NCBI GenBank assembly: GCA_016715905.1
Contig: JADJXI010000020.1
Coordinates: 425,041 to 489,040, forward strand
Direction: 5' to 3'
DNA from: Sphingobacteriaceae bacterium
GTDB lineage: Bacteria; Bacteroidota; Bacteroidia; B-17B0; Aurantibacillaceae
DNA: 64,000 nucleotides
Position 1 is the stretch's first letter, and every line of letters starts with the position of its first letter. Both the position numbers and the translations under genes were made by a program. The notes beneath the pieces were generated by a model, which saw only the letters and a program-made list of their open reading frames with translations, was not told the origin of the DNA and made no database searches. This document shows positions 1-9,531 of the stretch, piece after piece.

Positions 1-136
1 TTTTACAGGTTTTCGTAAAAAAGTATTTAGGGTTAGTATAGTTTCAAAGCAAACCCAAGCCAGTAAGAATGCCTTAAGCACGTATTAAAAGTGAATGAAT
101 AGTATTTAAATATTAAAAATTTCTTACATTTAGTAA

Positions 137-910
137 ATGAAGAGAATTCATACTTTTTTAAATGCATTTTTTATTGGGCTTCTTATTTTAGGATTTAACT
201 CCTGCAAAAAAGGACACTATGGCGATTGCTTTAAATCCAACGGTCCCATTGTGAGTGAAACACGGGTGCCGGGAACATTTACTCGAATTATAACGGAGAA
301 TAAAATTGATGTAGAAGTTTTGCAGGGAAATGAATACAAAGTAGAAGTGATTGCCGGTAAAAACATTATTAAACATATCCTAACTGAAATACAAGGCGAT
401 ACTATTTTGAAAATTGAGAATACCAATCGCTGTAATTTTGTGCGCGGTTATAAAAAAAATATTCAAGTTAAAGTAACCATGCCTTATCTTTCCTGGATTG
501 GTAATTATGGTGTAGGAACCATACGAATTAATGCTGCGTTTAAACAAGATTCCCTGCTGTTTGTGCGCAATGAAAATTCAGGCGATACTTATATTTCCGG
601 TCAATATAAAACCTTAGCCACCAGCTCGCATGGAAATGGGAATATTTTATTAAGCGGTTCGGCTAAAGAACTTTTTGTGTATATGAAAGGAACCAACTTT
701 ACCTACGCTGAAGACTTAATAGTGAGTGATTATGTTTTAATAGATTCTTATAGTATTGGCGATGCATACATCAATTTAGCAAACACTAAAACTTTTAATT
801 ATAATCTTTGGAAATCGGGAAGCATATACTATTCCGGTAATCCACAGGCCTTGGTAAATTTAAGTGCCGGCGAATCTTTAGGCAAGGGGAAATTGGTAAA
901 GTTGGATTGA
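137..910 (+). CDS. DUF2807-like (GIN domain) lipoprotein
   Basis: 257 aa. The N-terminus is a lipoprotein signal (hydrophobic run, then FNSCKK, Cys at about residue 23), so the mature protein is probably lipid-anchored in the envelope. The rest looks like the head-GIN/DUF2807 family of Bacteroidota: short beta strands ('FTRIITENKIDVEVLQG', 'LFVRNENSGDTYISGQY') of the kind that build a beta helix. The role of the family is not established; it is often described as a putative adhesin fold. The gene stands alone, convergent with a minus-strand pair ending at 926. The first 136 bases of the window hold no gene I can support. Family call is by pattern, moderate certainty. Confidence 0.7.
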   Translation: MKRIHTFLNAFFIGLLILGFNSCKKGHYGDCFKSNGPIVSETRVPGTFTRIITENKIDVEVLQGNEYKVEVIAGKNIIKHILTEIQGDTILKIENTNRCNFVRGYKKNIQVKVTMPYLSWIGNYGVGTIRINAAFKQDSLLFVRNENSGDTYISGQYKTLATSSHGNGNILLSGSAKELFVYMKGTNFTYAEDLIVSDYVLIDSYSIGDAYINLANTKTFNYNLWKSGSIYYSGNPQALVNLSAGESLGKGKLVKLD

Positions 911-925
911 ACGAGTGGCGATTAA

Positions 926-1195
926 TTAACCCTTTTTAAATTTAAATACCACAAAAAGCATAAACAATACCGGAAGCGAACTCAACACCATGCCTAAATA
1001 GCCTTTAGGATAACTCTCTTCTTCGTAAAATCTTCGCTGATTTAAAAAAATATTAATGCCTGAAAGTATAAATCCCAAAATGGATAAACCTATGCCCATG
1101 TACAAATTCTGGATTCTGAAAATACAAATAGCGGCAAAAATTCCAACTAGTATAGAGGCATATCCCAAAGCGTAATACAGCACTCTGATATTCAT
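926..1195 (-). CDS. small membrane protein, unknown function
   Basis: 89 aa with three predicted membrane segments (about residues 5-27, 32-52 and 68-85) and a charged stretch RRFYEEESYPK between the second and third. It has no catalytic motif and I do not recognise the family. Its ATG overlaps the TAA of the upstream helicase by one base (TAATG at 1193-1197), so the two are probably translationally coupled. That coupling is the main evidence that the ORF is real. Confidence 0.6.
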   Translation of the reverse strand: MNIRVLYYALGYASILVGIFAAICIFRIQNLYMGIGLSILGFILSGINIFLNQRRFYEEESYPKGYLGMVLSSLPVLFMLFVVFKFKKG

Positions 1196-2706
1196 TATTC
1201 AACAAAAAAATTCATTAGTCTTCTCCGTAATTTACTGGAGTAAGTTTGATACTGCCAATCGCTGTGATTGTTGGTGGCATTAATGCATTTACCGAATTGT
1301 TTAATGCGGTATTTCATTTCTTCATTCAGTAAATTAAAGAGTTCAAAGGCTTCGTCAAAGTCGGCAGCGTTATCTTTTATTCGGGCAAAATGATCTTCCA
1401 AACTTTGTTCTAAAACAATTTGAGGTTTTAATCCTTTGCGCAAGGCCATCATGTATTTATCCCGCACAATAAACGATTCGGCACTGGAATTTAAAAAACG
1501 TTCTTTAATTTCCGCCGGCATTTCGTAATCGTTCTCCAATTCATAATCCCACTCATCTTTATAACGATGTTCTAAATACAAATGCGGAGCAACAAAAACA
1601 TGTTTCCAATCTATCGGATATTGCCATAAATTAAAACGGCGGGAATTGTTTCCTAAATCAATTATTTTAAATTGTTTTTTAGTTGGGAGTACGCGACTAC
1701 CTCTACCAATCATCTGATGATAAAGGGTAAGTGATTTGGTGGCGCGGTTAAGCATGATAGTTTCCACTTCCGGTTCATCAAATCCGGTGGTTAATATACT
1801 TACCGAAGTTAAAATTCCGTTTTTGGTATTTCTGAACCATTCTAAGGTTTCGGCTCTATCCTTATCCGAAAAAGTACTGTCTAAATGCCGAACCGGTAAT
1901 CCTTTTTTCTTAAACGTTTCGTAAACGGCAATGCTGGTTAAAATTCCCGCATTAAAAATTAAGGTTTTTGTGCCCTGCGCCACTTCCTCATAAGCCTCCA
2001 GTAATTTTCCCTGCATAATGGCTTGGGTATACAACATCTCATGCGAGCCTACGGTAAATTCCCCATTATTACCCACGCGCAGTGTACTTAAATTTACATC
2101 ATAACTGTACGTATTGCCCTCACATAAATAACCCTGCGATATTAAAGCCGAAATACTTTCTCCAACAATCAAATCACTGTAAGTTTGATAGAGTGGTAAT
2201 TTTTTATTGCTGCTTAAAGGCGTTGCAGTAACCCCTAAAATAGTTACCTCGTTAAAGTAATGAAATATTTTACGGAAGGAATTATTGTGAGCTTCATCCA
2301 CAATAACCAGACCTATATCTTCTAAAAACTGATCATTTTCCTGCAAACGGTTATTGAGTGTTTCTACCAATGCGGTGAAACTTTGATATTCGGTTTGGTG
2401 GGGCAATTGTTTTACTTCGCTATTGATAACTTTGTTTTTAATGCCCAATTCAGCCAATACATCCGAAGTTTGTTTACTCAACTCAATACGATGCGTAAGA
2501 ATGAGCACTTTTCTTCCTGTTTTTTCAATAAAACGCCGGGCTATTTCAGAAAAAATGATGGTTTTACCCCCGCCTGTTGGTAATTGAAAAAGTAAATTGG
2601 CATTGGGGGGCAGTTCAAGCAATCTCGAAAAAATGGTATTCACCGCATTTTCCTGAAATGGATAGAGTTTACGCGGTTCTGTACTGGTTTGTTCTTCAAT
2701 AGCCAT
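1195..2706 (-). CDS. DEAD/DEAH-box superfamily II helicase
   Basis: About 503 aa from the ATG at 2706 (MAIEEQ); an in-frame start four codons upstream is possible. It has a full SF2 motor: Walker A PTGGGKT (about residues 43-49), DEAH in VIVDEAHNNSF, motif III VTATP, and motif VI MIGRGSRV in the second RecA domain. It resembles the RAD25/XPB-like or type-III-restriction-like helicases that act on DNA or RNA duplexes, but no nuclease or modification partner is adjacent. The C-terminal ~120 residues are alpha-helical and not recognised. Coupled by one base to a small membrane protein. The substrate cannot be told from sequence. Confidence 0.85.
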   Translation of the reverse strand: MAIEEQTSTEPRKLYPFQENAVNTIFSRLLELPPNANLLFQLPTGGGKTIIFSEIARRFIEKTGRKVLILTHRIELSKQTSDVLAELGIKNKVINSEVKQLPHQTEYQSFTALVETLNNRLQENDQFLEDIGLVIVDEAHNNSFRKIFHYFNEVTILGVTATPLSSNKKLPLYQTYSDLIVGESISALISQGYLCEGNTYSYDVNLSTLRVGNNGEFTVGSHEMLYTQAIMQGKLLEAYEEVAQGTKTLIFNAGILTSIAVYETFKKKGLPVRHLDSTFSDKDRAETLEWFRNTKNGILTSVSILTTGFDEPEVETIMLNRATKSLTLYHQMIGRGSRVLPTKKQFKIIDLGNNSRRFNLWQYPIDWKHVFVAPHLYLEHRYKDEWDYELENDYEMPAEIKERFLNSSAESFIVRDKYMMALRKGLKPQIVLEQSLEDHFARIKDNAADFDEAFELFNLLNEEMKYRIKQFGKCINATNNHSDWQYQTYSSKLRRRLMNFFVE

Positions 2707-2829
2707 AAAAAAAAGCAAAGGCGAATATACGGTTTTATTGAAGTAAATCCAGCAAAAAAATCATAAATATCTATTTAAGATTTTAACAGCATATTTCCAT
2801 TTGTTTATAAAAGTTTATCTTCGTTGCGC

Positions 2830-4425
2830 ATGTCATTTACCCGTAATAAATTTTTCTTAAGTTTTTTATCGGCGTTGCTACTTACACTTTCCTGGCAAAA
2901 AAATCTGAGTTTATTTTCCTTTATTGCTTTTATTCCTTTATTGTTGATAGAGCATGAACTTTCGGGCAGCACGGCTTCACGTAAAAAATTAAAAATATTC
3001 GGCTTTGCTTATTTCACATTTTTATTGTGGAATATTGGGGTAACCTGGTGGGTATATTACGCCAGTGCCGAGGGCTCTTTAATGGCTTTTTTCCCCAATG
3101 CCTTACTCATGTCGATTGCCTTTTTAATTTTCTCCAATGTAAAATCCCGCATCAAAAACACAAAAGCTATTTGGCTCTTTGTTCCTTTTTGGTTGGCTTT
3201 TGAATACGGACACTCCGTTTGGGACTTAGCCTGGATTTGGCTTAACCTGGGTAATGTTTTTTGTTACAACACTTCCTGGGTGCAGTGGTATGAATTTACC
3301 GGCGTTTCAGGTGGAAGTTTATGGATTTTGTGTACTAACGTGTATTTATTTCAATTGCTCATTCATAATCAAATCAAGCAAAAAAAGTCCCAACTCATTT
3401 TTGCAGGAATTTTAATTTTACCTGTACTATTTTCGTTTGTCATTTTAAATATTCGCAGACCTTTACAAGAAAATAAAAAAACTGCGGTCATTGTGCAGCC
3501 CAATATCGATCCCTATAACGAAAAGTTTGATTTGGACTATCAGGCTCAGTTTTTAAAAATGTTACGCTTAATTGAAGGAAAAATAAATCAACAAAGCGAT
3601 TATTTGGTGTTGCCTGAAACATTTATTACGGGTATTGATTGGTACGGTGTAAATGAAAATAATTTAAATAATGCTGAAGAAATATTATGGTTTAAGGATA
3701 GTTTGTTAAGCAAATATCCGAATTTGAATATTATTGTGGGTGCCAGTAGTTATTATGTTTATGAAAACGAGAAAGAAGCGAGTGTTACGGCACGGCGCGA
3801 TAAAGCAGGCACTTATTTTGATTGTTTCAACACCGCATTTTTAATTAATGCTAAAGGAGTACAGTTGTATCACAAATCAAAACTGGTTCCGGGTGTAGAG
3901 CGTATGCCTTTTCCGGCCCTGTTTAAACCCCTCGAAGAATTTGCCATTGATTTAGGCGGAACTACCGGAAGTTTAGGTACACAAAAGCAAAGGAGTAATT
4001 TATACGATTTATCCAATATCGGTATTGCTCCGGTAGTTTGTTATGAAAGTGTGTTTTCTGATTATGTTTCGGATTATATCCGCAATACCGCTGATTTTAT
4101 TTTTATCATTACCAATGATGGTTGGTGGAGTGATTCACCCGGACATATTCAGCATTTAAATTACGCCCGCTTAAGAGCCATTGAAACCAGAAGGCAAATT
4201 GCCAGAAGTGCGAATACCGGTATCAGTTGTGTGATTGATGAATTTGGGAATATCCATCAGGCCACAAAATACTGGGAAGAAGCCGTGATAAGCTCCGAAA
4301 TTTACCCCAATAAAAAGCTAACTTTTTTTAGTTCCATGGGCGATTTAATTTCTTATGCGTCTATTGTCTTAACTTTCATGGCTTTGCTATTTTCTTTTTA
4401 TTTAAAGTTCATAAAAAGGACCTGA
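2830..4425 (+). CDS. lnt: apolipoprotein N-acyltransferase
   Basis: About 531 aa from the ATG at 2830; a TTG two codons upstream is less likely. Lnt transfers a third acyl chain to the N-terminal Cys of lipoproteins in the inner membrane. The N-terminal ~200 residues contain five to seven membrane segments. A nitrilase domain follows, with the Glu-Lys-Cys triad visible as LPETF (E about 261), HKSKLVPGVERMPF (K about 350) and VCYESVF (C about 403), plus the NDGWW motif. A last membrane helix lies near the C-terminus. The many lipoproteins in this window are its expected substrates. Single gene, upstream of lpdA by 70 bases. Confidence 0.93.
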   Translation: MSFTRNKFFLSFLSALLLTLSWQKNLSLFSFIAFIPLLLIEHELSGSTASRKKLKIFGFAYFTFLLWNIGVTWWVYYASAEGSLMAFFPNALLMSIAFLIFSNVKSRIKNTKAIWLFVPFWLAFEYGHSVWDLAWIWLNLGNVFCYNTSWVQWYEFTGVSGGSLWILCTNVYLFQLLIHNQIKQKKSQLIFAGILILPVLFSFVILNIRRPLQENKKTAVIVQPNIDPYNEKFDLDYQAQFLKMLRLIEGKINQQSDYLVLPETFITGIDWYGVNENNLNNAEEILWFKDSLLSKYPNLNIIVGASSYYVYENEKEASVTARRDKAGTYFDCFNTAFLINAKGVQLYHKSKLVPGVERMPFPALFKPLEEFAIDLGGTTGSLGTQKQRSNLYDLSNIGIAPVVCYESVFSDYVSDYIRNTADFIFIITNDGWWSDSPGHIQHLNYARLRAIETRRQIARSANTGISCVIDEFGNIHQATKYWEEAVISSEIYPNKKLTFFSSMGDLISYASIVLTFMALLFSFYLKFIKRT

Positions 4426-4495
4426 TTTTTTCCTTTTTCTCCATTAAAAAAATAGTAAATTAGGGGAGATTTAAATACATTTTCTCGATTATTTT

Positions 4496-5902
4496 ATGGA
4501 AAAATTTGATGTTACAATAATTGGTTCCGGTCCGGGTGGCTATGTGGCGGCGGTACGCTGCGCACAGTTAGGAATGAAAACAGCTTTAATTGAAAAATAT
4601 TCAACCTTAGGAGGTACTTGTTTAAATGTGGGTTGTATACCTTCTAAAGCTTTATTAGATTCCAGTGAACATTTTTTTAATGCCGCGCATAATTTTAAAA
4701 CACATGGAATTGATATTAACGAACCAAAAGTAAATATCAAGCAAATGATAGAGCGAAAGCGCGGGGTAATTAAAATGACCTGCGATGGGATTAACTTTTT
4801 AATGAAGAAAAATAAAATTACGGTTTATACCGGGCATGGTACATTTGCTTCCAAAAACACCATAGATATTTTAAGCGCAGATGGAAAAAAGGAAACGGTT
4901 GAAAGTGCTAAAACCATTATTGCCACGGGCTCAAAACCAAGCTCGTTACCGGGAATAGAAATTGATAAAAAAAGAATTATTACTTCCACCGAAGCACTTG
5001 AGTTAACGGAGGTTCCCAAGCATCTCATCATTATTGGAGGCGGAGTAATTGGTTTGGAATTAGGTTCTGTTTATGCACGATTAGGAGCAAAAGTAACGGT
5101 GGTGGAATTTATGGATAGATTAATTCCGGGTATGGATGGTGCTTTATCCAAAGAATTACAACGCGTATTAAAAAAGGAATTGGGATTTGAATACATGTTC
5201 AAGCATAAGGTAACAGGAGTAAAAGCCAAGGGAAAAGAAGTTACGGTTTCGGCACTAAATGCAAAAGACGAACAGGTAGAAATAAAAGGAGATTATTGTT
5301 TAGTAGCAGTGGGCAGAAAACCGTACACTGAAAATTTAGGCTTAGATAAAATAGGCGTGAAGGTGGATAACAGAGGAAGAATTGAAACAGATGATCATTT
5401 GCGTACGAATGTAGAAAATATTTATGCTATTGGAGATGTGGTAAAAGGAGCTATGTTAGCACACAAGGCAGAAGAAGAAGGAGTTTTTGTAGCGGAAGTA
5501 ATGGCCGGACAAAAACCACACATCAATTACAATTTAATTCCCGGTGTAGTTTATACCTGGCCGGAAGTTGCAGCGGTGGGTTTTACCGAAGAACAATTGA
5601 AAGAACAAGGTAAAAAATATAAAGTAGGAAATTTTCCATTCAAAGCAAGCGGAAGAGCAAGGGCGAGTATGGATACCGATGGTTTTGTAAAAGTGTTGGC
5701 CGATGAAAGTACCGACGAAATTTTAGGGGTGCACATGATTGGTCCACGTGCTGCGGATATGATAGCAGAAGCTGTAATTGCTATGGAATATAGAGCAAGC
5801 GCTGAAGATATATCACGCATGAGTCATGCACATCCAACCTTTACAGAGGCTATGAAAGAAGCTTGTTTGGATGCAACCGGAAAAAGAGCCATACATATTT
5901 AA
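4496..5902 (+). CDS. lpdA: dihydrolipoyl dehydrogenase (E3)
   Basis: 468 aa, the usual length. This FAD enzyme reoxidises dihydrolipoamide in the pyruvate, 2-oxoglutarate and branched-chain dehydrogenase complexes and the glycine cleavage system, with NAD+ as acceptor. Visible motifs are FAD-binding GSGPGGYVAA near the start, redox disulfide GGTCLNVGCIPSK (about 40-52), NAD-binding IGGGVIGLELGSVYARLGA (about 180-198), the second FAD motif YAIGDV, and the C-terminal HAHPTFTEA active-site His-Glu pair. No E1/E2 genes are adjacent, so which complex it serves is not shown. purE follows after 11 bases. Confidence 0.96.
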   Translation: MEKFDVTIIGSGPGGYVAAVRCAQLGMKTALIEKYSTLGGTCLNVGCIPSKALLDSSEHFFNAAHNFKTHGIDINEPKVNIKQMIERKRGVIKMTCDGINFLMKKNKITVYTGHGTFASKNTIDILSADGKKETVESAKTIIATGSKPSSLPGIEIDKKRIITSTEALELTEVPKHLIIIGGGVIGLELGSVYARLGAKVTVVEFMDRLIPGMDGALSKELQRVLKKELGFEYMFKHKVTGVKAKGKEVTVSALNAKDEQVEIKGDYCLVAVGRKPYTENLGLDKIGVKVDNRGRIETDDHLRTNVENIYAIGDVVKGAMLAHKAEEEGVFVAEVMAGQKPHINYNLIPGVVYTWPEVAAVGFTEEQLKEQGKKYKVGNFPFKASGRARASMDTDGFVKVLADESTDEILGVHMIGPRAADMIAEAVIAMEYRASAEDISRMSHAHPTFTEAMKEACLDATGKRAIHI

Positions 5903-5913
5903 TTTTTAAGAAA

Positions 5914-6411
5914 ATGAGTAATCCAAAAGTGGGAATAATAATGGGAAGCAACAGTGACTTGCCTGTTATGCAGGCAGCAGCCGATGTTTTAAAATTATTC
6001 CATATTGAATTTGAAATTGATATTGTATCAGCACATCGCACACCCGAAAAAATGTTTGAGTATTCCAAGTCTGCCGTTGATCGCGGTTTACAGGTAATTA
6101 TTGCCGGCGCAGGTGGTGCGGCTCATTTACCGGGCATGGTAGCTTCCTTAACCCCTTTGCCGGTGATTGGAGTTCCGGTAAAAAGTTCAAACAGTATTGA
6201 TGGTTGGGATAGTTTATTAAGTATAGTACAAATGCCCAATGGCGTTCCGGTAGCAACGGTTGCCGTGAATGCAGCACAAAATGCCGGAATATTAGCCGCA
6301 CAGATTATTGGTTGTTCCGATAAAAATTTATTGAAAAAGATTGCTGACTTTAAAATTACTTTAAAGGAAAAAGTAAACAACGCCAGTGATGAAATGAAAA
6401 AACCGAAATAA
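5914..6411 (+). CDS. purE: N5-carboxyaminoimidazole ribonucleotide mutase
   Basis: 165 aa from the ATG at 5914; upstream in-frame extension would overlap lpdA and lacks homology-like content. PurE class I converts N5-CAIR to CAIR in purine biosynthesis. It shows MGSNSDLPVM, the catalytic-His region VSAHRTPEKM, AGAGGAAHLPGMVASLTPLPVIGVPV and the SIVQMPNGVPVATVAVNAAQNAGILAAQI tail core. No purK is present in the window. A perfect GC-rich hairpin lies directly after the stop. Confidence 0.96.
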   Translation: MSNPKVGIIMGSNSDLPVMQAAADVLKLFHIEFEIDIVSAHRTPEKMFEYSKSAVDRGLQVIIAGAGGAAHLPGMVASLTPLPVIGVPVKSSNSIDGWDSLLSIVQMPNGVPVATVAVNAAQNAGILAAQIIGCSDKNLLKKIADFKITLKEKVNNASDEMKKPK

Positions 6412-6418
6412 TAACCCT

Positions 6419-6439
6419 ATCCCCCTCCGCGAGGGGGAT
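6419..6439. repeat. short perfect GC-rich hairpin after purE
   Basis: A 9-bp perfect inverted repeat (ATCCCCCTC / GAGGGGGAT) with a CGC loop, in an otherwise AT-rich spacer. There is no T-run, so it is not a classical intrinsic terminator. It may stabilise the 3' end of the purE mRNA or be a small repeat palindrome. Confidence 0.5.
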
Positions 6440-6486
6440 ACGTTACAGAACAATCTCATTCTATTATGCATAATCAATTTTAAAAA

Positions 6487-6780
6487 ATGGCTAAAAGATC
6501 AAATCTTGTAAAACTGGGAGATGCCATTAACGAGTTGTTTAAGCAGGAGCATCTGGACGAAAAAATTTCGCAGTTTGCCGTAAAAAAATGTTGGAAAGAA
6601 ATTGCCGGCGAACTCATAGCTAAAAACACAGGAGAAATCGCTTTCAATAAAAAAATAATTTTTGTAACCTTAAATTCCGCTGCACTTAAACATGAAGTAG
6701 GATTCAGAAAAGAAGAATTATTAAAAAACATCAATGCCTTTTGTAAATATAATTTAGTCGATCAAATAGTAATACGATGA
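6487..6780 (+). CDS. DUF721 / DciA-like protein
   Basis: 97 aa. The pattern VKLGDAINELFKQ...CWKEIAGE...TGEIAF..KIIFVTLNSAALKHEVGFRKEELL matches the short DUF721 proteins of Bacteroidota. In other bacteria the DUF721 family includes DciA, which helps load the replicative helicase, so a role in replication is plausible but not shown here. Its TGA overlaps the ATG of the following peptidase (ATGA at 6777-6780), so they are translationally coupled. Confidence 0.8.
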   Translation: MAKRSNLVKLGDAINELFKQEHLDEKISQFAVKKCWKEIAGELIAKNTGEIAFNKKIIFVTLNSAALKHEVGFRKEELLKNINAFCKYNLVDQIVIR

Positions 6781-8156
6781 TGAAACAAAAACTGATTTTA
6801 TTTTTTCTTTGTGCTTTCGCAGGTATGATTGCACAAAATGCAGACTCTTTGCAACTCCGTAAAATTTACGATTATTACCTTACGCAAAGTAAAGCCTATG
6901 AAAATTTGGAATATCTGGCTACCAAAATTGGCAGTCGATTGAGCGGAAGTCCCGGCGCTGCCAAAGCGGTTGAGTGGGCGAAAAAAGCCATGTATGAAGC
7001 CGGGGCAGATACAGTAATTTTACAACCTTGTATGGTACCGCATTGGGTGCGCGGAGCAAAAGAGAAATGTATTCTATCTTCATCAAAATTAAAATTGAAT
7101 AAAAACTTAAACTGTTGCGCCCTTGGAAATTGTGTGGGTACAGGTTCAAAAGGTGTAAAGGCCAAAGTGATTGAGGTGAAAAGTTTTGATGACCTCGAAA
7201 AATTAGGAGAGAAAGAGATAAAAGGAAAAATTGTTTTCTACAATGTGTTTTTTAATCAATGCCATGTTCGCACCGGTTCTGCTTACGGAGAATGTGTAAA
7301 GTTCCGTGGGCAAGGTGCTTCGCAGGCGGCTAAATATGGAGCTGTAGGTACAATTGTGAGAAGCATGACTTCCGTTGCCGATGATGAACCGCATACGGGT
7401 AATATGAATTACGATACTTCGGTTTGTAAAACAAAAATTGTTACGCTTGCAGTGAGCTATAAAGCGGCCGATGAATTGGTGAGTTCATTGGAAAAGGATC
7501 CTAATTTAGAATTGTATCTCGAAACACATTGTCAAACTTTACCTGATGAACCTTCGTTTAATGTGGTGGGACAAATAAACGGAAGTTTAAAAAATAACGA
7601 ATACATTATTGCAGGCGGTCACTTAGATGCCTGGGATAACGGTCAGGGGGCGCACGATGATGGAGCGGGTGTAGTGCAAAGTATGGAGATATTGGCCATG
7701 TATAAAAAAATGGGACTTAAGCCTAAGCACAATATTCGCGCAGTGGCGTTTATGAATGAGGAAAATGGATTGCGCGGAGGTGAAGCTTACGCAAAATTTG
7801 CGGTGCAAAATAAGGAGGAACATTTGGCGGCACTTGAAACCGATGCCGGAGGATTTACTCCCCGCGGATTTGGAATTGATACAACAAAAGGATTGTATAA
7901 TTTGGCCATCAAATGGAAAAATTTATTTACCCCTTATTACGTAGATAAGTTTTCACCCGGTGGAGGTGGGGCAGATATTAGTCCGTTAGACAAATTAGGT
8001 GTGCCTTGTATAGGATTTGAACCCGATACACAACGTTATTTTGATATTCATCATACCGCGGCAGATACATTTGATAAAATAAATAAACGAGAATTGAATT
8101 TAGGAGCCGGCGGAATTGGCGCATTAATTTATTTGATTGATAAATACTATCCTTAG
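6777..8156 (+). CDS. M28-family zinc metallopeptidase, secreted
   Basis: 459 aa with a signal peptide (KLILFFLCAFAGMIAQ). The arrangement is that of carboxypeptidase Q-like M28 enzymes: a protease-associated insert around residues 120-240, then zinc ligands in GGHLDAWDNG.GAHDDGAG (His about 282, Asp about 292), the catalytic/ligand Glu pair in MNEENGLRGG (about 327), ETDAGG, and a late HHTAADTFD His. It probably cleaves dipeptides or amino-terminal residues in the periplasm or outside the cell. Coupled to the DUF721 gene by ATGA. Confidence 0.88.
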   Translation: MMKQKLILFFLCAFAGMIAQNADSLQLRKIYDYYLTQSKAYENLEYLATKIGSRLSGSPGAAKAVEWAKKAMYEAGADTVILQPCMVPHWVRGAKEKCILSSSKLKLNKNLNCCALGNCVGTGSKGVKAKVIEVKSFDDLEKLGEKEIKGKIVFYNVFFNQCHVRTGSAYGECVKFRGQGASQAAKYGAVGTIVRSMTSVADDEPHTGNMNYDTSVCKTKIVTLAVSYKAADELVSSLEKDPNLELYLETHCQTLPDEPSFNVVGQINGSLKNNEYIIAGGHLDAWDNGQGAHDDGAGVVQSMEILAMYKKMGLKPKHNIRAVAFMNEENGLRGGEAYAKFAVQNKEEHLAALETDAGGFTPRGFGIDTTKGLYNLAIKWKNLFTPYYVDKFSPGGGGADISPLDKLGVPCIGFEPDTQRYFDIHHTAADTFDKINKRELNLGAGGIGALIYLIDKYYP

Positions 8157-8276
8157 TTTGTTTAATTTGAAAAAAATTAATTGTTCTCTCAAATCCCTTC
8201 TTTTTTCAGCTGTTATTTAATCTCTTTACGTCTCTAACTATTAAGATAACGATGCAGTAAATCGGTCTATTTTAAG

Positions 8277-8284
8277 TATATTTG
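8277..8284 (+). promoter_or_regulatory. putative -7 element of the ornithine aminotransferase promoter
   Basis: TATATTTG matches the Bacteroidota -7 consensus TAnnTTTG and lies 16 bases before the ATG at 8301. No convincing -33 TTG at ideal spacing was found. The leader to 8301 would be only about 10 nt, so the ATG at 8313 may be the true start. Confidence 0.45.
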
Positions 8285-8300
8285 TATATAATTATTGACC

Positions 8301-9530
8301 ATGATTGATACCATGACAAAAAGTGAACTTTTAATGCAGCTCGAAGATCAATACGGGGCGCACAATTATCATCCTATTCCTGTTGTAATAGAAAAAGCAG
8401 AAGGAATTTTCATGTGGGATGTGGAAGGAAAAAAATATTTTGATTTTTTAGCTGCTTATGGAGCCGTTAATCAGGGACATTGCCATCCACGTATCATTAA
8501 AGCATTAACTACACAGGCTCAAAAATTAACGCTTACATCAAGAGCTTTTTATAATTCTTGGTTGGGAGAATACGAAAAATTTATTACGGAATATTTCGGA
8601 TACGATAAAGTGCTACCCATGAATACAGGGGTAGAAGGAGATGAAACCGCCATGAAATTAGCCCGTCGTTGGGCCTATGATGTGAAAGGTGTAAAAGAAA
8701 ATCAGGCTAAACTTGTATTTGCTAAAGGTAACTTTATGGGTAGAACTTTAGCCGCAATTTCTGCCAGCAATGATCCTAGTTCATACAAGGGTTTTGGTCC
8801 ATTTATGCCCGGATATGAATTAGTAGAATACAATGATTTGAGCGCATTGGAAAAGGCTATTTCCGATCCAAATACCGCCGCATTTGTTGTTGAACCCATT
8901 CAAGGTGAAGCAGGAGTGATTGTTCCTAGTGATGATTATATGAAAGGAGCAAGAGCTTTGTGCACAAAATATAACGTTTTACTGGTTGCCGACGAAGTGC
9001 AAACCGGCTTATGCCGAACCGGCAAAATGTTAGCTTGCGATCACTCGGGTATTAAACCGGATATTTTGGTTTTAGGAAAAGCATTAAGCGGCGGAACTTT
9101 GCCTGTAAGTGCAGTATTAGCCAGCAATGAAATTATGCTTACCATAAAACCCGGTGAGCATGGAAGTACTTATGGTGGAAATCCCTTAGCCTGCGCTGTA
9201 ACCATTGAGGCATTAAAAGTTTTAAAGGACGATAAGTTAGCTGAGAATGCTGAAACTATGGGTATTCACTTCAGAAAAGCCATGGAGCAATTAAAATCAG
9301 AAACCGATTTAATTTCATTAGTTCGCGGTAAAGGATTATTTAATGCGATTGTCATTAAAGAAAGAAACGGAAAAACTGCCTGGGATGTTTGTGTGAAATT
9401 AGCCGAAAATGGTTTATTGGCAAAACCCACACATGGTGATATTATCCGCTTTACGCCCCCGCTTTGTATTAATAAGCAACAAATGGATGAGTGTATTGCT
9501 ATTATTCGTCAGGTAATATTGAGTTTTTAA
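8301..9530 (+). CDS. rocD: ornithine--oxo-acid aminotransferase
   Basis: About 409 aa; in-frame ATGs at 8301 and 8313, and a TTG at 8295. This PLP class III aminotransferase moves the delta-amino group of ornithine to 2-oxoglutarate, giving glutamate semialdehyde. The N-terminus ELEDQYGAHNYHPIPVVIEKAEG is characteristic of RocD/OAT. The active site shows VADEVQTGLCRTGK (Asp about 229), PLP-Lys in LVLGKALSGG (about 258) and HGSTYGGNPLA. Call is firmer than for generic class III enzymes because of the YGAHNYHP signature. Single gene with its own promoter. Confidence 0.93.
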   Translation: MIDTMTKSELLMQLEDQYGAHNYHPIPVVIEKAEGIFMWDVEGKKYFDFLAAYGAVNQGHCHPRIIKALTTQAQKLTLTSRAFYNSWLGEYEKFITEYFGYDKVLPMNTGVEGDETAMKLARRWAYDVKGVKENQAKLVFAKGNFMGRTLAAISASNDPSSYKGFGPFMPGYELVEYNDLSALEKAISDPNTAAFVVEPIQGEAGVIVPSDDYMKGARALCTKYNVLLVADEVQTGLCRTGKMLACDHSGIKPDILVLGKALSGGTLPVSAVLASNEIMLTIKPGEHGSTYGGNPLACAVTIEALKVLKDDKLAENAETMGIHFRKAMEQLKSETDLISLVRGKGLFNAIVIKERNGKTAWDVCVKLAENGLLAKPTHGDIIRFTPPLCINKQQMDECIAIIRQVILSF

Positions 9531-9531
9531 A